From Candidatus Brockarchaeota archaeon (GTDB taxonomy: Archaea; Thermoproteota; EX4484-205; JAAOZP01): a stretch of DNA of 48,214 bases. Where the stretch lies: assembly GCA_017601345.1 (NCBI GenBank), contig JAFNIT010000008.1:1-48214 (forward strand), written 5' to 3'. The translations under genes were made by a program, and so were the position numbers. The notes under the pieces were generated by a model. The model worked only from the letters and a program-made list of their open reading frames with translations. It was not told the DNA's origin and did no database searches. Below are positions 7,840 to 16,736 of this stretch, in pieces. Each line of letters begins with the position of its first letter. Within the stretch, counting starts at the first letter, position 1.

Positions 7840-8274
7840 CTAACTACCTTTCTCCCCGACTATCTCAAACGACAGCTTATCTAAAAGTGACACTCCTTTT
7901 GGAGTAAGCCATCTCCCCTTACTAGTCTTAGTAACTAACCCGGCTGCCTCGAGCTGTTGCAGAATCTTCCTTATTATGGCTCCGCCAGCCTTAACCTTGT
8001 GAGCCCTCCTCATCGGGTATTTCTTCCTCCCCCCGTACACCTTTCTGAGCCTTGAAACTCCCATTGGGCCCTTCACGTAGAGCTTCCTAAGAATAGAAGC
8101 AGCCCTCACATACCACCAGTCTAATCGGTCAGGTGGCCTCTGTCTGTGAGAGCCTGTTTTAACGAAGAAAGCCCACTCCGGCATAGTTACTTCCTTAACA
8201 TTCTCTCTAAGGTATTCTGCCAGTCTCTCTATTAGCCTATCCGCAGGAACCGCCTTAACGTGCACAGCCTCCAA
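7840..8274 (-). CDS. rps19e: small ribosomal subunit protein S19e
   Basis: 144 residues with the S19e motifs WWYVRAASILRKLYVKGPMGVSRLRKVYGG and the basic segment KKYPMRRAHKVKAGGAIIRKILQQLE. First gene of the minus-strand translation operon; transcription probably starts about ten bases before its ATG from the TATA box at 8306-8313. Confidence 0.96.
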   Translation of the reverse strand: MEAVHVKAVPADRLIERLAEYLRENVKEVTMPEWAFFVKTGSHRQRPPDRLDWWYVRAASILRKLYVKGPMGVSRLRKVYGGRKKYPMRRAHKVKAGGAIIRKILQQLEAAGLVTKTSKGRWLTPKGVSLLDKLSFEIVGEKGS

Positions 8275-8305
8275 GGGCTATCGAGAATTAGTTTGGAAGC
8301 GAAGG

Positions 8306-8314
8306 TTTTATAAG
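8306..8314. promoter_or_regulatory. TATA box shared by rps19e and nep1
   Basis: The nearly symmetric run TTTTATAA lies midway between two divergent genes: about 28 bases before the nep1 ATG (8338) and 32 before the S19e ATG (8274). Read either way it is at the right distance, and no second TATA box is visible in this 63-base gap. Confidence 0.5.
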
Positions 8315-8337
8315 GTTTAACAGGGGGCTAAGGCTGG

Positions 8338-9030
8338 ATGAGGTACCTCATATGTTTTTTCGATTCAAGCATGCAGCTGGTCCCTAGGGAGATTGCCTCC
8401 CATCCTCAAGTGGTTAAGAATGCTTTGAGAAGAGGTAAAAAACCATGTGAAACCATGCTTGAAAGGAGTAAGCATCATAAGGCTATTTTGAAGCTTAAAA
8501 ACAGCGAGAAGACAGGGCGACCAGATATCCTTCACACCTGTCTGAAAATAGTTTCAGATTCTCCAGTATACAGAAGAGGGTTGATGGATATTATTGTTCA
8601 CACGATTGAGGGCAAGTGGGTTGTTTTCCGAGATAGGATAAGGTTTCCAGTAACCTATGACAACTTCATAGGTTTGATGGAAGAGCTCCTGATAAAGGGT
8701 AGGGTTCTCGACCGGAGCGGCAGGGTTTTAATGGAAGTGGTTCCGAAGGATTATGTGCTTAAGACCTTTGCACTTTTCCCGCATAAAACAATGCTTAGCG
8801 AGAGGGGTGTAAGGGTCGAAATAGGAGACTACGTCAGCAGGATCCTGAGCGCTAGGAAGCCAGCCTGCTTCTTCATAGGAGCCTACCCTAAGGGGAATCC
8901 CTCCAGGGAGATAGTGGAGATGATAGATGAGGAAATATCCATTTATGAAGAGATTCTAACCGCTTGGACGGTAACCTCGTGGCTAACATACGAGTTCTTT
9001 AAGCAAGGGCTAACTCATGAATATTCTTGA
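8338..9030 (+). CDS. nep1: Nep1/Emg1 rRNA pseudouridine N1-methyltransferase
   Basis: 230 residues. Family hallmarks: LVPREIASHPQVVKNALRRGKKPCETMLERSKHH at the N terminus, GRPDILHTCL, the YDNFIGLMEELL segment, and a C-terminal SAM-binding knot region (FFIGAYPKGNPS). A SPOUT-class enzyme methylating a conserved pseudouridine of 16S rRNA and helping small-subunit assembly, which fits its divergence from S19e. No ribosome binding site, in keeping with a leaderless start. Overlaps the end of the opposite SWIM gene by 21 bases. Confidence 0.93.
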   Translation: MRYLICFFDSSMQLVPREIASHPQVVKNALRRGKKPCETMLERSKHHKAILKLKNSEKTGRPDILHTCLKIVSDSPVYRRGLMDIIVHTIEGKWVVFRDRIRFPVTYDNFIGLMEELLIKGRVLDRSGRVLMEVVPKDYVLKTFALFPHKTMLSERGVRVEIGDYVSRILSARKPACFFIGAYPKGNPSREIVEMIDEEISIYEEILTAWTVTSWLTYEFFKQGLTHEYS

Positions 9031-9423
9031 CGCGATAACCTTCTCGTAAACATCATCGGATTCTTTAACTTCAGAAAATAAGCCGGCTAACTCCGCTATT
9101 TTCTGAGCCAGTAGGTGGTAACACATGTATGCTTCCCCAGTCATCACGTAGAAAAAGAAATCCTTGCATGAACAATACTTTACTGAGGGAATTACTAGAT
9201 ACTCCTCTCCCCTGCCAACTATGATCCACCTAACCCTTTTAGAAGGATAAAGCATGTATTTCTTAACTCTTTTCAACACCACTGTTTTCAGGGCTCTCCT
9301 ACCTCTCTCGCCGAAAACTCGAGTAAGCTTTTCTTCACACTCTTTTGTAACACCTTTCTCGGCGAGAATCTTAGCGACTTCTTCGCATATCGTGTAAACG
9401 CTATCCTTATCTTCTACGCTCAT
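9010..9423 (-). CDS. SWIM zinc-finger protein
   Basis: 137 residues from the ATG at 9423; longer frames upstream would run into the opposite phosphoesterase gene. The C-terminal half carries CSCKDFFFYVMTGEAYMCYH, the CxC...CxH pattern of a SWIM zinc finger. Such small SWIM proteins occur in many Thermoproteota; a DNA- or protein-binding role is assumed. Its end overlaps nep1 tail to tail. Confidence 0.7.
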   Translation of the reverse strand: MSVEDKDSVYTICEEVAKILAEKGVTKECEEKLTRVFGERGRRALKTVVLKRVKKYMLYPSKRVRWIIVGRGEEYLVIPSVKYCSCKDFFFYVMTGEAYMCYHLLAQKIAELAGLFSEVKESDDVYEKVIASRIFMS

Positions 9424-9439
9424 CGCGTATTTTCTGAGT

Positions 9440-10189
9440 TTGAGTAGGACATCTAGATATAAGCTTATTAAAGGAGAGCCAGCGCTTCTCGTAGAAGACA
9501 CGCTAGTAGTTGCAGACCTGCACATAGGCTATGAAGGTGAGGTAAGGCTCAAGGGAATAGTATTCCCAAGTCTTACTGAGAAAATGATGGAAAGAGTTCT
9601 GAACCTGGTTAAGAAGCACAGTATTAGGAAACTACTGGTGGTGGGTGATTTGAAACATACCGTGCATGGTCCCAGGGGACTGGAGTGGAGGGATGTTCCG
9701 GTTTTCATGAGGAGGATGGTTGAGGAATTAGACTGGGTGGGTGTCGTTCCGGGAAACCATGATGGAGACCTGTATGCTGCGCTACCTGACGGTGTTGAGC
9801 TCATAGACCCGGATGGAATAATCTTGAACAATATCCTCTTCACCCACGGCCATAAAAGAGTCGACCTGATTCTAGAGAAGAAGAGGGAGGAGAATATTAT
9901 TAAAACGGTTGTGGTTGGGCATTTCCATCCCGCTGTCGAGCTTGTTGACGATCTTGGCTATAGGTATGTCGTACCGGTTTGGGTAAAGGGCATGATTGGT
10001 GAAGATGTTGAAATAATCTTAATGCCTGCTTTCAACGAGAATATCGGGAAGCTTACCGTAAACAATCCTGGGAAGATTTCTGAAGAATTAAGGGGTTTTC
10101 TGAAAACCGGTTCGATAAACCTCGGCGGGGCTGAAGCCTATAGCCTAGACCTCGTCTTATTAGGAAGGGTTGGCGACATACAGGTTTAG
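9440..10189 (+). CDS. calcineurin-like metallophosphoesterase (COG1407 type)
   Basis: 249 residues with the metallophosphoesterase motif series: DLHIGYE (D-x-H), VVGDLKH (GD-x-x-H), VPGNHDG (GNHD), FTHGHK and VVGHFHP. The start is TTG at 9440, because the domain begins at once (LIKGEPALLVEDTLVVADLH). The family is that of the MJ0037-like ICC phosphoesterases; the natural substrate is unknown. The last four bases overlap the convergent flavoprotein gene. Confidence 0.85.
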   Translation: MSRTSRYKLIKGEPALLVEDTLVVADLHIGYEGEVRLKGIVFPSLTEKMMERVLNLVKKHSIRKLLVVGDLKHTVHGPRGLEWRDVPVFMRRMVEELDWVGVVPGNHDGDLYAALPDGVELIDPDGIILNNILFTHGHKRVDLILEKKREENIIKTVVVGHFHPAVELVDDLGYRYVVPVWVKGMIGEDVEIILMPAFNENIGKLTVNNPGKISEELRGFLKTGSINLGGAEAYSLDLVLLGRVGDIQV

Positions 10190-11613
10190 GCTTTAAGCCT
10201 CTCCGAAACTACTTGGCCAACGTATAGTCCTGAAGCAGCTGCCTGCGATAAGCCTCTCGTGATCCCGGCACCATCTCCTATCGCGAACAAGTTCTTAACA
10301 GTAGTCTCTCCATAGCTGTTCACTTCAACTCTGCTCGAGTAAAACTTGGCTTCAACCCCGTAGAGTAGAGTATCCTGCTTAGAGAATACGCCGGGTAGTA
10401 GCTTATCCATCGCTTTAAGCATCTCAACAATATTCGAAAGAATCCTATAGGGTAAGATAAAGCTGAGGTCTCCGGGCGTTGCATCAGGCAGTGTCGGGGA
10501 AACTAGGCTTCTGCTGAGACGCTCGTGCGTAGACCTTCTCCCTTGAAGGAGATCCCCCAATCTTTGAACAACTACTCCGTTCGAAATAAGGTTTGCAAGC
10601 TTAGCTATTGATAGACCGTATTCAATCGGTTCCTTGAATGGTTCTGTAAAATCTGTTGAAACAAGTATGGCGAAATTAGTGTTATCCGTCCTATAACTAT
10701 TGTAACTATGACCGTTGACCGTTACTATGCCCTCGAAAAACTCTGTCAACACTTCCCCATTGGGATTTACGCAGAACGTTCTAACATTGTCGTCGAACCT
10801 CTTGGAAGCGTATTTTAGCTTAGGCTCGTAAAGGTCTCTAGTTATTTCCTCCATGGTTTCTGCAGGTACTTCCACTCTGACCCCGAGGTCAATGGGGTTA
10901 CGCTTCATAGGAATGTTCAGCTTTGAAAATTCTCTCCTCAACCATCCAGCACCAGACCTTCCTGGGGCGGCTACGACAAACTTGCACATAAAACTTTCAC
11001 CGTTCTTCGTCTTCACACCCTTCACCACACCGTTTTCAACGATGAAGCTTTCAACTTCAGACATGATTCTTATCTCGACGCCCTTCTTAAGATCGTCTTT
11101 CATACGGCTAAGTATTTTGAACGATAAGTCTGAACCCATGTGTCTAATAGGATTCTTCTGAAGCTTCATACCGGCTAAGCTTGCTTTTCTTCTCCATTCT
11201 TCGAAAACATCAGAATCATCACCATAAACTCTATTCGGCGCACCATACCTTAAGAAGATTTTATCAACCCTCCTTATGTACTCACGCGCGTTCTCAATAG
11301 AGATAACTTCCGGAAGCCAGCCGCCTATTTCAGGGTCTAGAGTGATCTTACCGTCAGAGAATGCGCCAGCCCCACCCCAGCCACTGTAGATGTTGCAAAC
11401 CCCGCACTTTATGCAGAGCTTACCTAGTTTTCTCGCAGGGCAATACCTGTCATTTATATCACGCCCCTTTTCAAGCATTATAATAGAGAGGTTTGGAGAA
11501 TTCTCGAGCAGGCTTAAAGCACAGAATATTCCTGCAGGCCCTCCCCCAATTATTACAACATCATACAATATTCTCCCTTTTCCAGAATTTTCTTGAATGA
11601 TGTTTTTAAGCAT
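10186..11613 (-). CDS. FAD-dependent dehydrogenase (COG2509 type)
   Basis: 475 residues from the ATG at 11613, chosen because an earlier start would overlap the divergent mdh gene. The FAD-binding motif YDVVIIGGGPAGIFCALSLLE lies near the N terminus. A cysteine cluster CPARKLGKLCIKCGVCNIYSG follows, then SGWGGAGAFSDGKI, typical of these uncharacterised flavoproteins. The C-terminal FAD site is LFAIGDGAGITRGLSQAAASG. The reaction is unknown. Confidence 0.85.
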   Translation of the reverse strand: MLKNIIQENSGKGRILYDVVIIGGGPAGIFCALSLLENSPNLSIIMLEKGRDINDRYCPARKLGKLCIKCGVCNIYSGWGGAGAFSDGKITLDPEIGGWLPEVISIENAREYIRRVDKIFLRYGAPNRVYGDDSDVFEEWRRKASLAGMKLQKNPIRHMGSDLSFKILSRMKDDLKKGVEIRIMSEVESFIVENGVVKGVKTKNGESFMCKFVVAAPGRSGAGWLRREFSKLNIPMKRNPIDLGVRVEVPAETMEEITRDLYEPKLKYASKRFDDNVRTFCVNPNGEVLTEFFEGIVTVNGHSYNSYRTDNTNFAILVSTDFTEPFKEPIEYGLSIAKLANLISNGVVVQRLGDLLQGRRSTHERLSRSLVSPTLPDATPGDLSFILPYRILSNIVEMLKAMDKLLPGVFSKQDTLLYGVEAKFYSSRVEVNSYGETTVKNLFAIGDGAGITRGLSQAAASGLYVGQVVSERLKA

Positions 11614-11633
11614 AGCGTTTATCCCTAGATACG

Positions 11634-12536
11634 ATGAAAAGAGTGGGAATACTAGGATCTGGAAAAGTAGGCTGCTCAGCAGCACTTTTCTTACTTCCAG
11701 ATGTGGACGAGATCGTTCTATACGATATTGTCCCAGATCTCCCAGTGGGAGAAGCCCTTGACCTTCAAAATGCTATTGAAGCCCTTGACCTAAGTACCGA
11801 GGTTAGGGGAACAAACGACATCTCCCTACTCCACGGGTTAGACGTGGTTATTGTGACGGCAGGATTTGGGAGGACTGCCGATATGAACAGGATGGACCTT
11901 CTCAACAAGAACCTTCCCATAATAGAGGGAATAGCCAAGGAATACAGCGGGGACAAAAATAGCGAGACTGTATTTATAATGGTCACCAACCCCGTAGACG
12001 TGTTAACATACGTATTCTGGAAGAAAAGCGGGATAGAAAGAAACCGTGTAGCAGGCTTAGGCGGAGTCTTGGACGCTAGCCGTTTGAAAACGATACTGAG
12101 GATGGAAAAGAAAATTAAGATAAGAAATGACTCTTTTTTCGTACTCGGAGAACACGGAGATAATATGATTATTCCTAGAGAAAGAATTCGGAAAAAATAT
12201 GGTTTAAGCGACACCGAGTTGGAAAACCTACGAGAGCAAACCGTTAAAGCCGCCGCCAGGATAATAGGCATGAAGGGAGCCACTGTCTACGGCCCCGGCG
12301 CTGCAGTAGCGAGAATGGTTAGAGCCGTCATGTCTGACAAGGGAGAGATGATGCCAGCTTCCGTAGTATTAGATGGCGAATATGGGATTAGAGATGTTTG
12401 TATAGGTGTTCCAGTAAGAGTAAATAGGAAAGGATTCAAAGTGGTTGAGGAAGAGCTTAGCAACGAAGAAGCATCCATGTTGAAAAAGGCTGCTGAAAGA
12501 ATCCTAATAGTCTTGGAGCAGATAGGATATAGATAG
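11634..12536 (+). CDS. mdh: malate dehydrogenase
   Basis: 300 residues of the lactate/malate dehydrogenase fold. GSGKVG at residues 8-13 binds NAD, and Asp31 at the end of the second strand favours NAD(H) over NADP(H). Arg80 occupies the position that is Arg in malate and Gln in lactate dehydrogenases; Arg86 and Arg150 bind carboxylates; the catalytic His174 is in GEHGDN. Interconverts malate and oxaloacetate, linking to PEPCK at 16737. Start 20 bases from the divergent flavoprotein start. Confidence 0.9.
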   Translation: MKRVGILGSGKVGCSAALFLLPDVDEIVLYDIVPDLPVGEALDLQNAIEALDLSTEVRGTNDISLLHGLDVVIVTAGFGRTADMNRMDLLNKNLPIIEGIAKEYSGDKNSETVFIMVTNPVDVLTYVFWKKSGIERNRVAGLGGVLDASRLKTILRMEKKIKIRNDSFFVLGEHGDNMIIPRERIRKKYGLSDTELENLREQTVKAAARIIGMKGATVYGPGAAVARMVRAVMSDKGEMMPASVVLDGEYGIRDVCIGVPVRVNRKGFKVVEEELSNEEASMLKKAAERILIVLEQIGYR

Positions 12537-12582
12537 GTTATTTTTGTAGAACATCATGCCTACAAACAAAGTATTAAAAAAT

Positions 12583-12672
12583 GGACCGGGTGGGATTCGA
12601 ACCCACGACCCCCCACATTTTGTCTCTTTTGCGAGTCGCCAAGCGGGTGTTCTACCACTGAACTACCGGCCC
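12583..12672 (-). tRNA. tRNA-Ala (anticodon GGC) with a 19-base intron
   Basis: Acceptor GGGCCGG/CCGGTCC includes the G3-U70 pair that marks alanine. Anticodon stem CCCGC/GTGGG encloses 26 bases; removing 19 (about 618-636 within the 12 kb block) leaves loop TTGGCGT with anticodon GGC. T arm GTGGG-TTCGAAT-CCCAC. Discriminator A at 12582. A TATA-like run CTTATATATT on the minus strand near 12694-12703 is its likely promoter. Confidence 0.9.
12618..12636 (-). other. tRNA-Ala intron
   Basis: 19 bases at the canonical 37/38 site, inferred by restoring a seven-base loop; the boundary may shift by one base. Confidence 0.65.
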
Positions 12673-12972
12673 GAATGTTTCCCCTCTGGCAGAATATATA
12701 AGTTTTCGCTTACCTTCACCGTGTTTTCCAGACGAGCAATAACCGTTTTTCCTGCAGGTGTTAACATGAAACTGTAGAACAGTATAACGTGTCGTGTGTA
12801 AAAGCCTGTAGAGAGGCAGGTTGATGGCAAGTATTGAAGGACTATTCTGTTTTCAAACGAGCAGGAGCAATAAATGGCTATTTTTCCGCCTTCAAACCTG
12901 TTTTTATAAGGGGTGTCGCCTTTGCCTTTAGAGAAAACCCATAAAAACCCTCCCTAGTACCGTAGACTAGGT
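12673..12972. other. intergenic between tRNA-Ala and rps10
   Basis: About 300 bases. It holds the tRNA-Ala promoter at its left end and, near 12902-12911, GTTTTTATAAGG, which could be a promoter for rps10 with a leader of about 45 bases. No gene is recognised. Confidence 0.35.
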
Positions 12973-13284
12973 TTGGTGAGTAAGGCTAGGATAAAGATCG
13001 TAAGCAACGAGTTGAGCGATCTCCAAAGCGTAGTGGACCAAATCCTTAAGATAGCTAAGGAGAATGGTGTTAAGGTTTCAGGCCCTATTCCGCTTCCCAG
13101 GAAAGTCCTCAGAGTCACGACGCAGAAGAATCCAAGTGGGCAGGGGACGATAACCTGGGACAAGTGGGAGCTTCGCTTCTACAGGAGACTGATCTACCTT
13201 GGGCTTAACGATAAAGCTTTGAGAGCATTAACCACTATTAAGATACCGCCCAATGTCCTGATATCTCTTGACCTGATTTCCTAA
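12973..13284 (+). CDS. rps10: small ribosomal subunit protein S10
   Basis: 103 residues from TTG at 12973 (a GTG at 12976 is an equal choice). The S10 core GPIPLPRKVLRVTTQKNPSGQGTITWDKWELRFYRRLI is clear. In many Thermoproteota rps10 sits next to the EF-1A gene; here it stands alone. The sequence is more divergent than usual in its last 30 residues. Confidence 0.85.
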   Translation: MVSKARIKIVSNELSDLQSVVDQILKIAKENGVKVSGPIPLPRKVLRVTTQKNPSGQGTITWDKWELRFYRRLIYLGLNDKALRALTTIKIPPNVLISLDLIS

Positions 13285-13310
13285 AAGGATCTTTAAATGG
13301 TAAACACTTT

Positions 13311-14030
13311 CTAGACCAAATTTGTCTCTAATCTAGCTGACTTAGAAAAGGGACGTGAAGAACAGAACCTATTTATAATCATGAATAAGAAGATTCTAAT
13401 CCCATCTTTGAACGGGTTTAACTTCGAAACCCCTATTCGAGTGTAGTATTTTATATTGGTTTCCACTATTCTTAGGCAGTTTCTACACGCCTCGGTGAGG
13501 ATTTCTGTTGAGAAGGACATCCCGTCCTCCTTCAATCTCATCTTTAAGTAGGCTTCTCGCGAGAAAACCTTCATTCCAGTCTGAGTATCCCTAATCCTTC
13601 TCAAGAAGAGGAAGGAGAATAACAGGTTTATGATGAGATTGCCCAAGTATCGCACTATGCTCATTCCTATTGGCTTGCTGCTGAACCTTAAGCCTGTAGC
13701 CACATCGGCACGCCCGCTTTCAACAAGGTCGACAAGCCTCTTTAAGTCACTGGGATCATAGGTACCATCTCCATCCATGAAAGCAAGAATACTGCCCCTC
13801 GCCATGTTAAGCCCTGCTCTTATCGCTGCCCCATAACCCTTCCTACTCTGTTTGATTACGATCGCCCCCAGGGAGGAAGCTATTTCAGCAGTCCTGTCAT
13901 CACTAGAGTCTACGACTATAATCTCAGCATCAGGGAGGTTTTCTCTTATACCCTTTATTACACTGCCTATTGATTCCTCCTCATTGAGAGTAGGAATTAT
14001 TACCGAAACATTTCTGTAATCTTTCAACAA
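13311..14030 (-). CDS. family 2 glycosyltransferase (dolichyl-phosphate mannosyltransferase-like)
   Basis: 239 residues. VSVIIPTLNEEESIG at the N terminus, DSSDDRT, then FMDGDGTYDPSDL (the metal-binding DxD region) and RDTQTGMKVFSREA mark a GT-A glycosyltransferase of the DPM1/Ppm type, which loads sugars onto polyprenyl phosphate for glycoprotein or glycolipid assembly. There is no multi-span C-terminal domain; one hydrophobic segment (LIINLLFSFLFL) may touch the membrane. Donor and acceptor cannot be read from sequence. Confidence 0.85.
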   Translation of the reverse strand: MLKDYRNVSVIIPTLNEEESIGSVIKGIRENLPDAEIIVVDSSDDRTAEIASSLGAIVIKQSRKGYGAAIRAGLNMARGSILAFMDGDGTYDPSDLKRLVDLVESGRADVATGLRFSSKPIGMSIVRYLGNLIINLLFSFLFLRRIRDTQTGMKVFSREAYLKMRLKEDGMSFSTEILTEACRNCLRIVETNIKYYTRIGVSKLNPFKDGIRIFLFMIINRFCSSRPFSKSARLETNLV

Positions 14031-14157
14031 CGATGACAGTTTTTCACTGAGAGAAATATGTTAATAACGGACATTGTTCAGAACGATTGAGTAACTGTAT
14101 TTGAGGCATTTCTGGCATTTTAAGTATTGAAAACGATTCACTTTATTGATAAAATTT

Positions 14158-15786
14158 TTAAAATAACATTTTAAGGTCTTTTTCAGCGATTTTTAGCTCC
14201 TTTATTATTAACTCTCTAGTTTTAGGAAGAGATATTAGTATAAAGGCGAAGTTTTCACGCCCTATTCCATAAATATAATCTTTAATCACTTGGTAAAAAG
14301 GTTGCATCAGGCTGTTATTGGAAAGCTCTATGGAGCCCCGTCCCTTTATGGAAAACAGTATCTCACCCTCTCTGTAATTTCTAATGTACTTTAGCACCGT
14401 AGAATTTACGAAGTTTTGTGCCGTACGCCTACTCCATTTTGTGCGAAAATGCGGATGATAGGAAACCAGTAACTCCGCCAAATCTTTCTGGTGAATCCTA
14501 TATTCGCTTACTGGTTTTTCCAGATTAAAGAAGATTGTAGAAATAATTATGAATAACGGAATCGGAGAGATGTTTTCAACATCCATAGCTCTCTTACTAT
14601 TCACTGGCGGCGGTCTGGGGCCCAGTATGAAGCCAGCTAAATCAACCATCGAGAACTCCTCGTAGGAACTGCAAAGTCTTAATATTTCTTCAGCAAGCTT
14701 TTTCGAAAGAACAGTGTTCGTTTCACTAATAACCTGAGAAGGCCTTATAGTTTTCAACTCCTTCCGCAATTCTTCAACCATTCCACTGCTGGAGGAGGAT
14801 ATCTTCTCAATCATCTGCGCTAACATCCTTATTGCATCATCCTGTTTTTCAATCATCTTCTTACTCAGATTAACATCCCTCTTAATGCTTTCCAGAATGC
14901 TTAAGATTTCTTCAATACTTACTTTCCCCAGACTCTGAGCCTCCGGTTTTCCAGGAAAGAATTGTTTGATTCTGGAGTCCATTAAATGAGCATTAATGCT
15001 TAATAGGAAAACACCTGTAACGATCTTAGGGAAGACCTGGCCATACATCGTGTAGCTTAGCCTAAGTATTTCAGCACATCCCGTTAAAGAGAAGAAGAGG
15101 ACTGCAAAGTATGATAAGAACATTAAGACATAAACGCTTGTTCTATAGTTTAAAGCTACTTCCGCAGAAAGATATAGGAAAACAAGCTCTAGAAAGAATA
15201 TGAAAGTAAGGTACATAAACCATTCTGCTAATTTCGGCGGAAGAATAATGTCTGACAAAATATATGAGGCAATGCTAATCAGAGCTATTGCTACAGACCC
15301 AAAGTAAAGCAAGTATTTGACGAGTTTATTCTCCTCAAAGGGGGATACTAGTATTTTAATTTGAAACACGAATATTTTGCTAAGAACAGAAACCATGAGA
15401 AGTATTGACAGCATCGAAACCACCCCTTTAAGATTCTCAAAGTAATCCGTGCTGGGAGCACCTAGGTAAAACAAAACGGCAACAAAGATCATTAGAATTG
15501 GAAGAATAGTGTAAGAAGTAACCCTCATGCTTTCAACCAGTATTAGAAATAGATGCGACCTACCTTTTTCAAGTCTAAGCTTGTCGATTAAGCCAACTGT
15601 TAAAGTAATTATCAAGACGACGATTCCGATTTGAAGCAGGGGGACGGCGAGGAAGAATTTTGCAACGTCAAGAAGGATGGAGATAGAGAAAAGGTTTATT
15701 GTAGTTAAGACCAATACGATGTAGAACTTACTAAAGCCCCTCTGCCTCAGCCTGTAAAACTCCACGATATCTTCCAGGCTGATCAA
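14158..15786 (-). CDS. polytopic membrane protein with coiled-coil and cytoplasmic C-terminal domain, unknown
   Basis: 542 residues, not recognised. About eight hydrophobic spans fill residues 20-270 (for example FYIVLVLTTINLFSISILL and LLQIGIVVLIITLTVGLI). A heptad-like region follows (about 285-345, LSILESIKRDVNLSKKMIEK and MVEELRKELKTI), then a soluble domain of about 190 residues with helical, possibly winged-helix character (YRIHQKDLAELLVSYHP, WSRRTAQNFVNSTVLKYI). The plan suggests a membrane sensor or regulator, which is inference. Stands alone between a glycosyltransferase and the divergent mtnP. Confidence 0.75.
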   Translation of the reverse strand: MISLEDIVEFYRLRQRGFSKFYIVLVLTTINLFSISILLDVAKFFLAVPLLQIGIVVLIITLTVGLIDKLRLEKGRSHLFLILVESMRVTSYTILPILMIFVAVLFYLGAPSTDYFENLKGVVSMLSILLMVSVLSKIFVFQIKILVSPFEENKLVKYLLYFGSVAIALISIASYILSDIILPPKLAEWFMYLTFIFFLELVFLYLSAEVALNYRTSVYVLMFLSYFAVLFFSLTGCAEILRLSYTMYGQVFPKIVTGVFLLSINAHLMDSRIKQFFPGKPEAQSLGKVSIEEILSILESIKRDVNLSKKMIEKQDDAIRMLAQMIEKISSSSSGMVEELRKELKTIRPSQVISETNTVLSKKLAEEILRLCSSYEEFSMVDLAGFILGPRPPPVNSKRAMDVENISPIPLFIIISTIFFNLEKPVSEYRIHQKDLAELLVSYHPHFRTKWSRRTAQNFVNSTVLKYIRNYREGEILFSIKGRGSIELSNNSLMQPFYQVIKDYIYGIGRENFAFILISLPKTRELIIKELKIAEKDLKMLF

Positions 15787-15880
15787 CCTATGCCTCTTAA
15801 GTACTGTGTTGCAATACTTATCTATTTCCCTTCGTCCTTTAAGGAAAACTTATCTATGGGTTTTTGAAAAAGTTTTATCT

Positions 15881-16729
15881 ATGGTCAAAATCAAGGAGGT
15901 TAAGATTGGAGTAATTGGCGGCTCAGGCCTTTACACTCTTTTAGAAGCAGTAGGACATAAAATAGTTGAAACACCCTTTGGGAAAACTCCTAGGATAGAG
16001 ATTGGCTATATAGGCGATATAGCTATTGCCTTCCTGCCAAGACACGCTAAGCCGGGCAGTCTTAAGGTTTCTCATGCAGTTCCACCTTCCGAAATAAATT
16101 ATAGGGCCAATATTTACGGTTTGAAGAAACTGGGTGTAGAAAGGATTTTTACAACACAGGCTGCCGGCTCGATAAACCCTAATATCAAGCCAGGAGAATT
16201 CGTTATAGTAGATCAAGTAATGGATATGACTAAAAGAAGGGTATCTACGTTTTTCAACGGTAAGACTAAGATCAAAGTATTTAAAGACAAGCCTCCGGTT
16301 GGTGGAGTTGTACACATTGATTTCACCAACCCATATTGTCCAGAGCTTAGAGAAGTCTTGAAGAGGTCTTGCGAAGAGGAGAATATCTTTTATCATCCTA
16401 AGGGCACATACGTATGCACAGAAGGACCCAGGTTTGAATCCCCGGCCGAGATTGCAGCATACCGCATGCTTGGAGCAGACGTCGTAGGCATGACGGGATA
16501 TCCTGAAGTAGTTCTTGCTAGAGAACTTGGAATATGTTACGCCAGCATAGTTATGTCGACTAACTATGCTGCAGGGACCGGCCCGGTAAAAATCACACAT
16601 GAAGAGGTCAAGGAAATATTCAACAGGAATATAGATAATGTCAAGAGGCTTTTAACAAGAGCCGTTAAAAATACTCCTGCTGAAAGAAAATGCGGATGCG
16701 CTAAGTCCTTAGAAGGGGCGATTGCTTAA
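15881..16729 (+). CDS. mtnP: S-methyl-5'-thioadenosine phosphorylase
   Basis: 282 residues from the ATG at 15881. The frame stays open upstream, but the family begins at KIGVIGGSGLY. Other MTAP landmarks: PRHAKPGS, the phosphate/purine segment AAGSINPNIKPGEFVI, GTYVCTEGPRFESPAEI, and GMTGYPEVVLARELGICYASI. Cleaves methylthioadenosine (from polyamine or related synthesis) to adenine and methylthioribose-1-phosphate, the substrate of MtnA at 215. The ATG directly follows a TATA-like AGTTTTATCT, but the more plausible TATA is AAAACTTATC at 15845-15854. Confidence 0.93.
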   Translation: MVKIKEVKIGVIGGSGLYTLLEAVGHKIVETPFGKTPRIEIGYIGDIAIAFLPRHAKPGSLKVSHAVPPSEINYRANIYGLKKLGVERIFTTQAAGSINPNIKPGEFVIVDQVMDMTKRRVSTFFNGKTKIKVFKDKPPVGGVVHIDFTNPYCPELREVLKRSCEEENIFYHPKGTYVCTEGPRFESPAEIAAYRMLGADVVGMTGYPEVVLARELGICYASIVMSTNYAAGTGPVKITHEEVKEIFNRNIDNVKRLLTRAVKNTPAERKCGCAKSLEGAIA

Positions 16730-16736
16730 ATATTCT

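Noticed and set aside
15941-16600. 219-codon minus-strand frame inside mtnP
   Set aside because: Antisense to a clear MTA phosphorylase, composition of an artefact (Cys/Tyr-rich), no recognisable domain.
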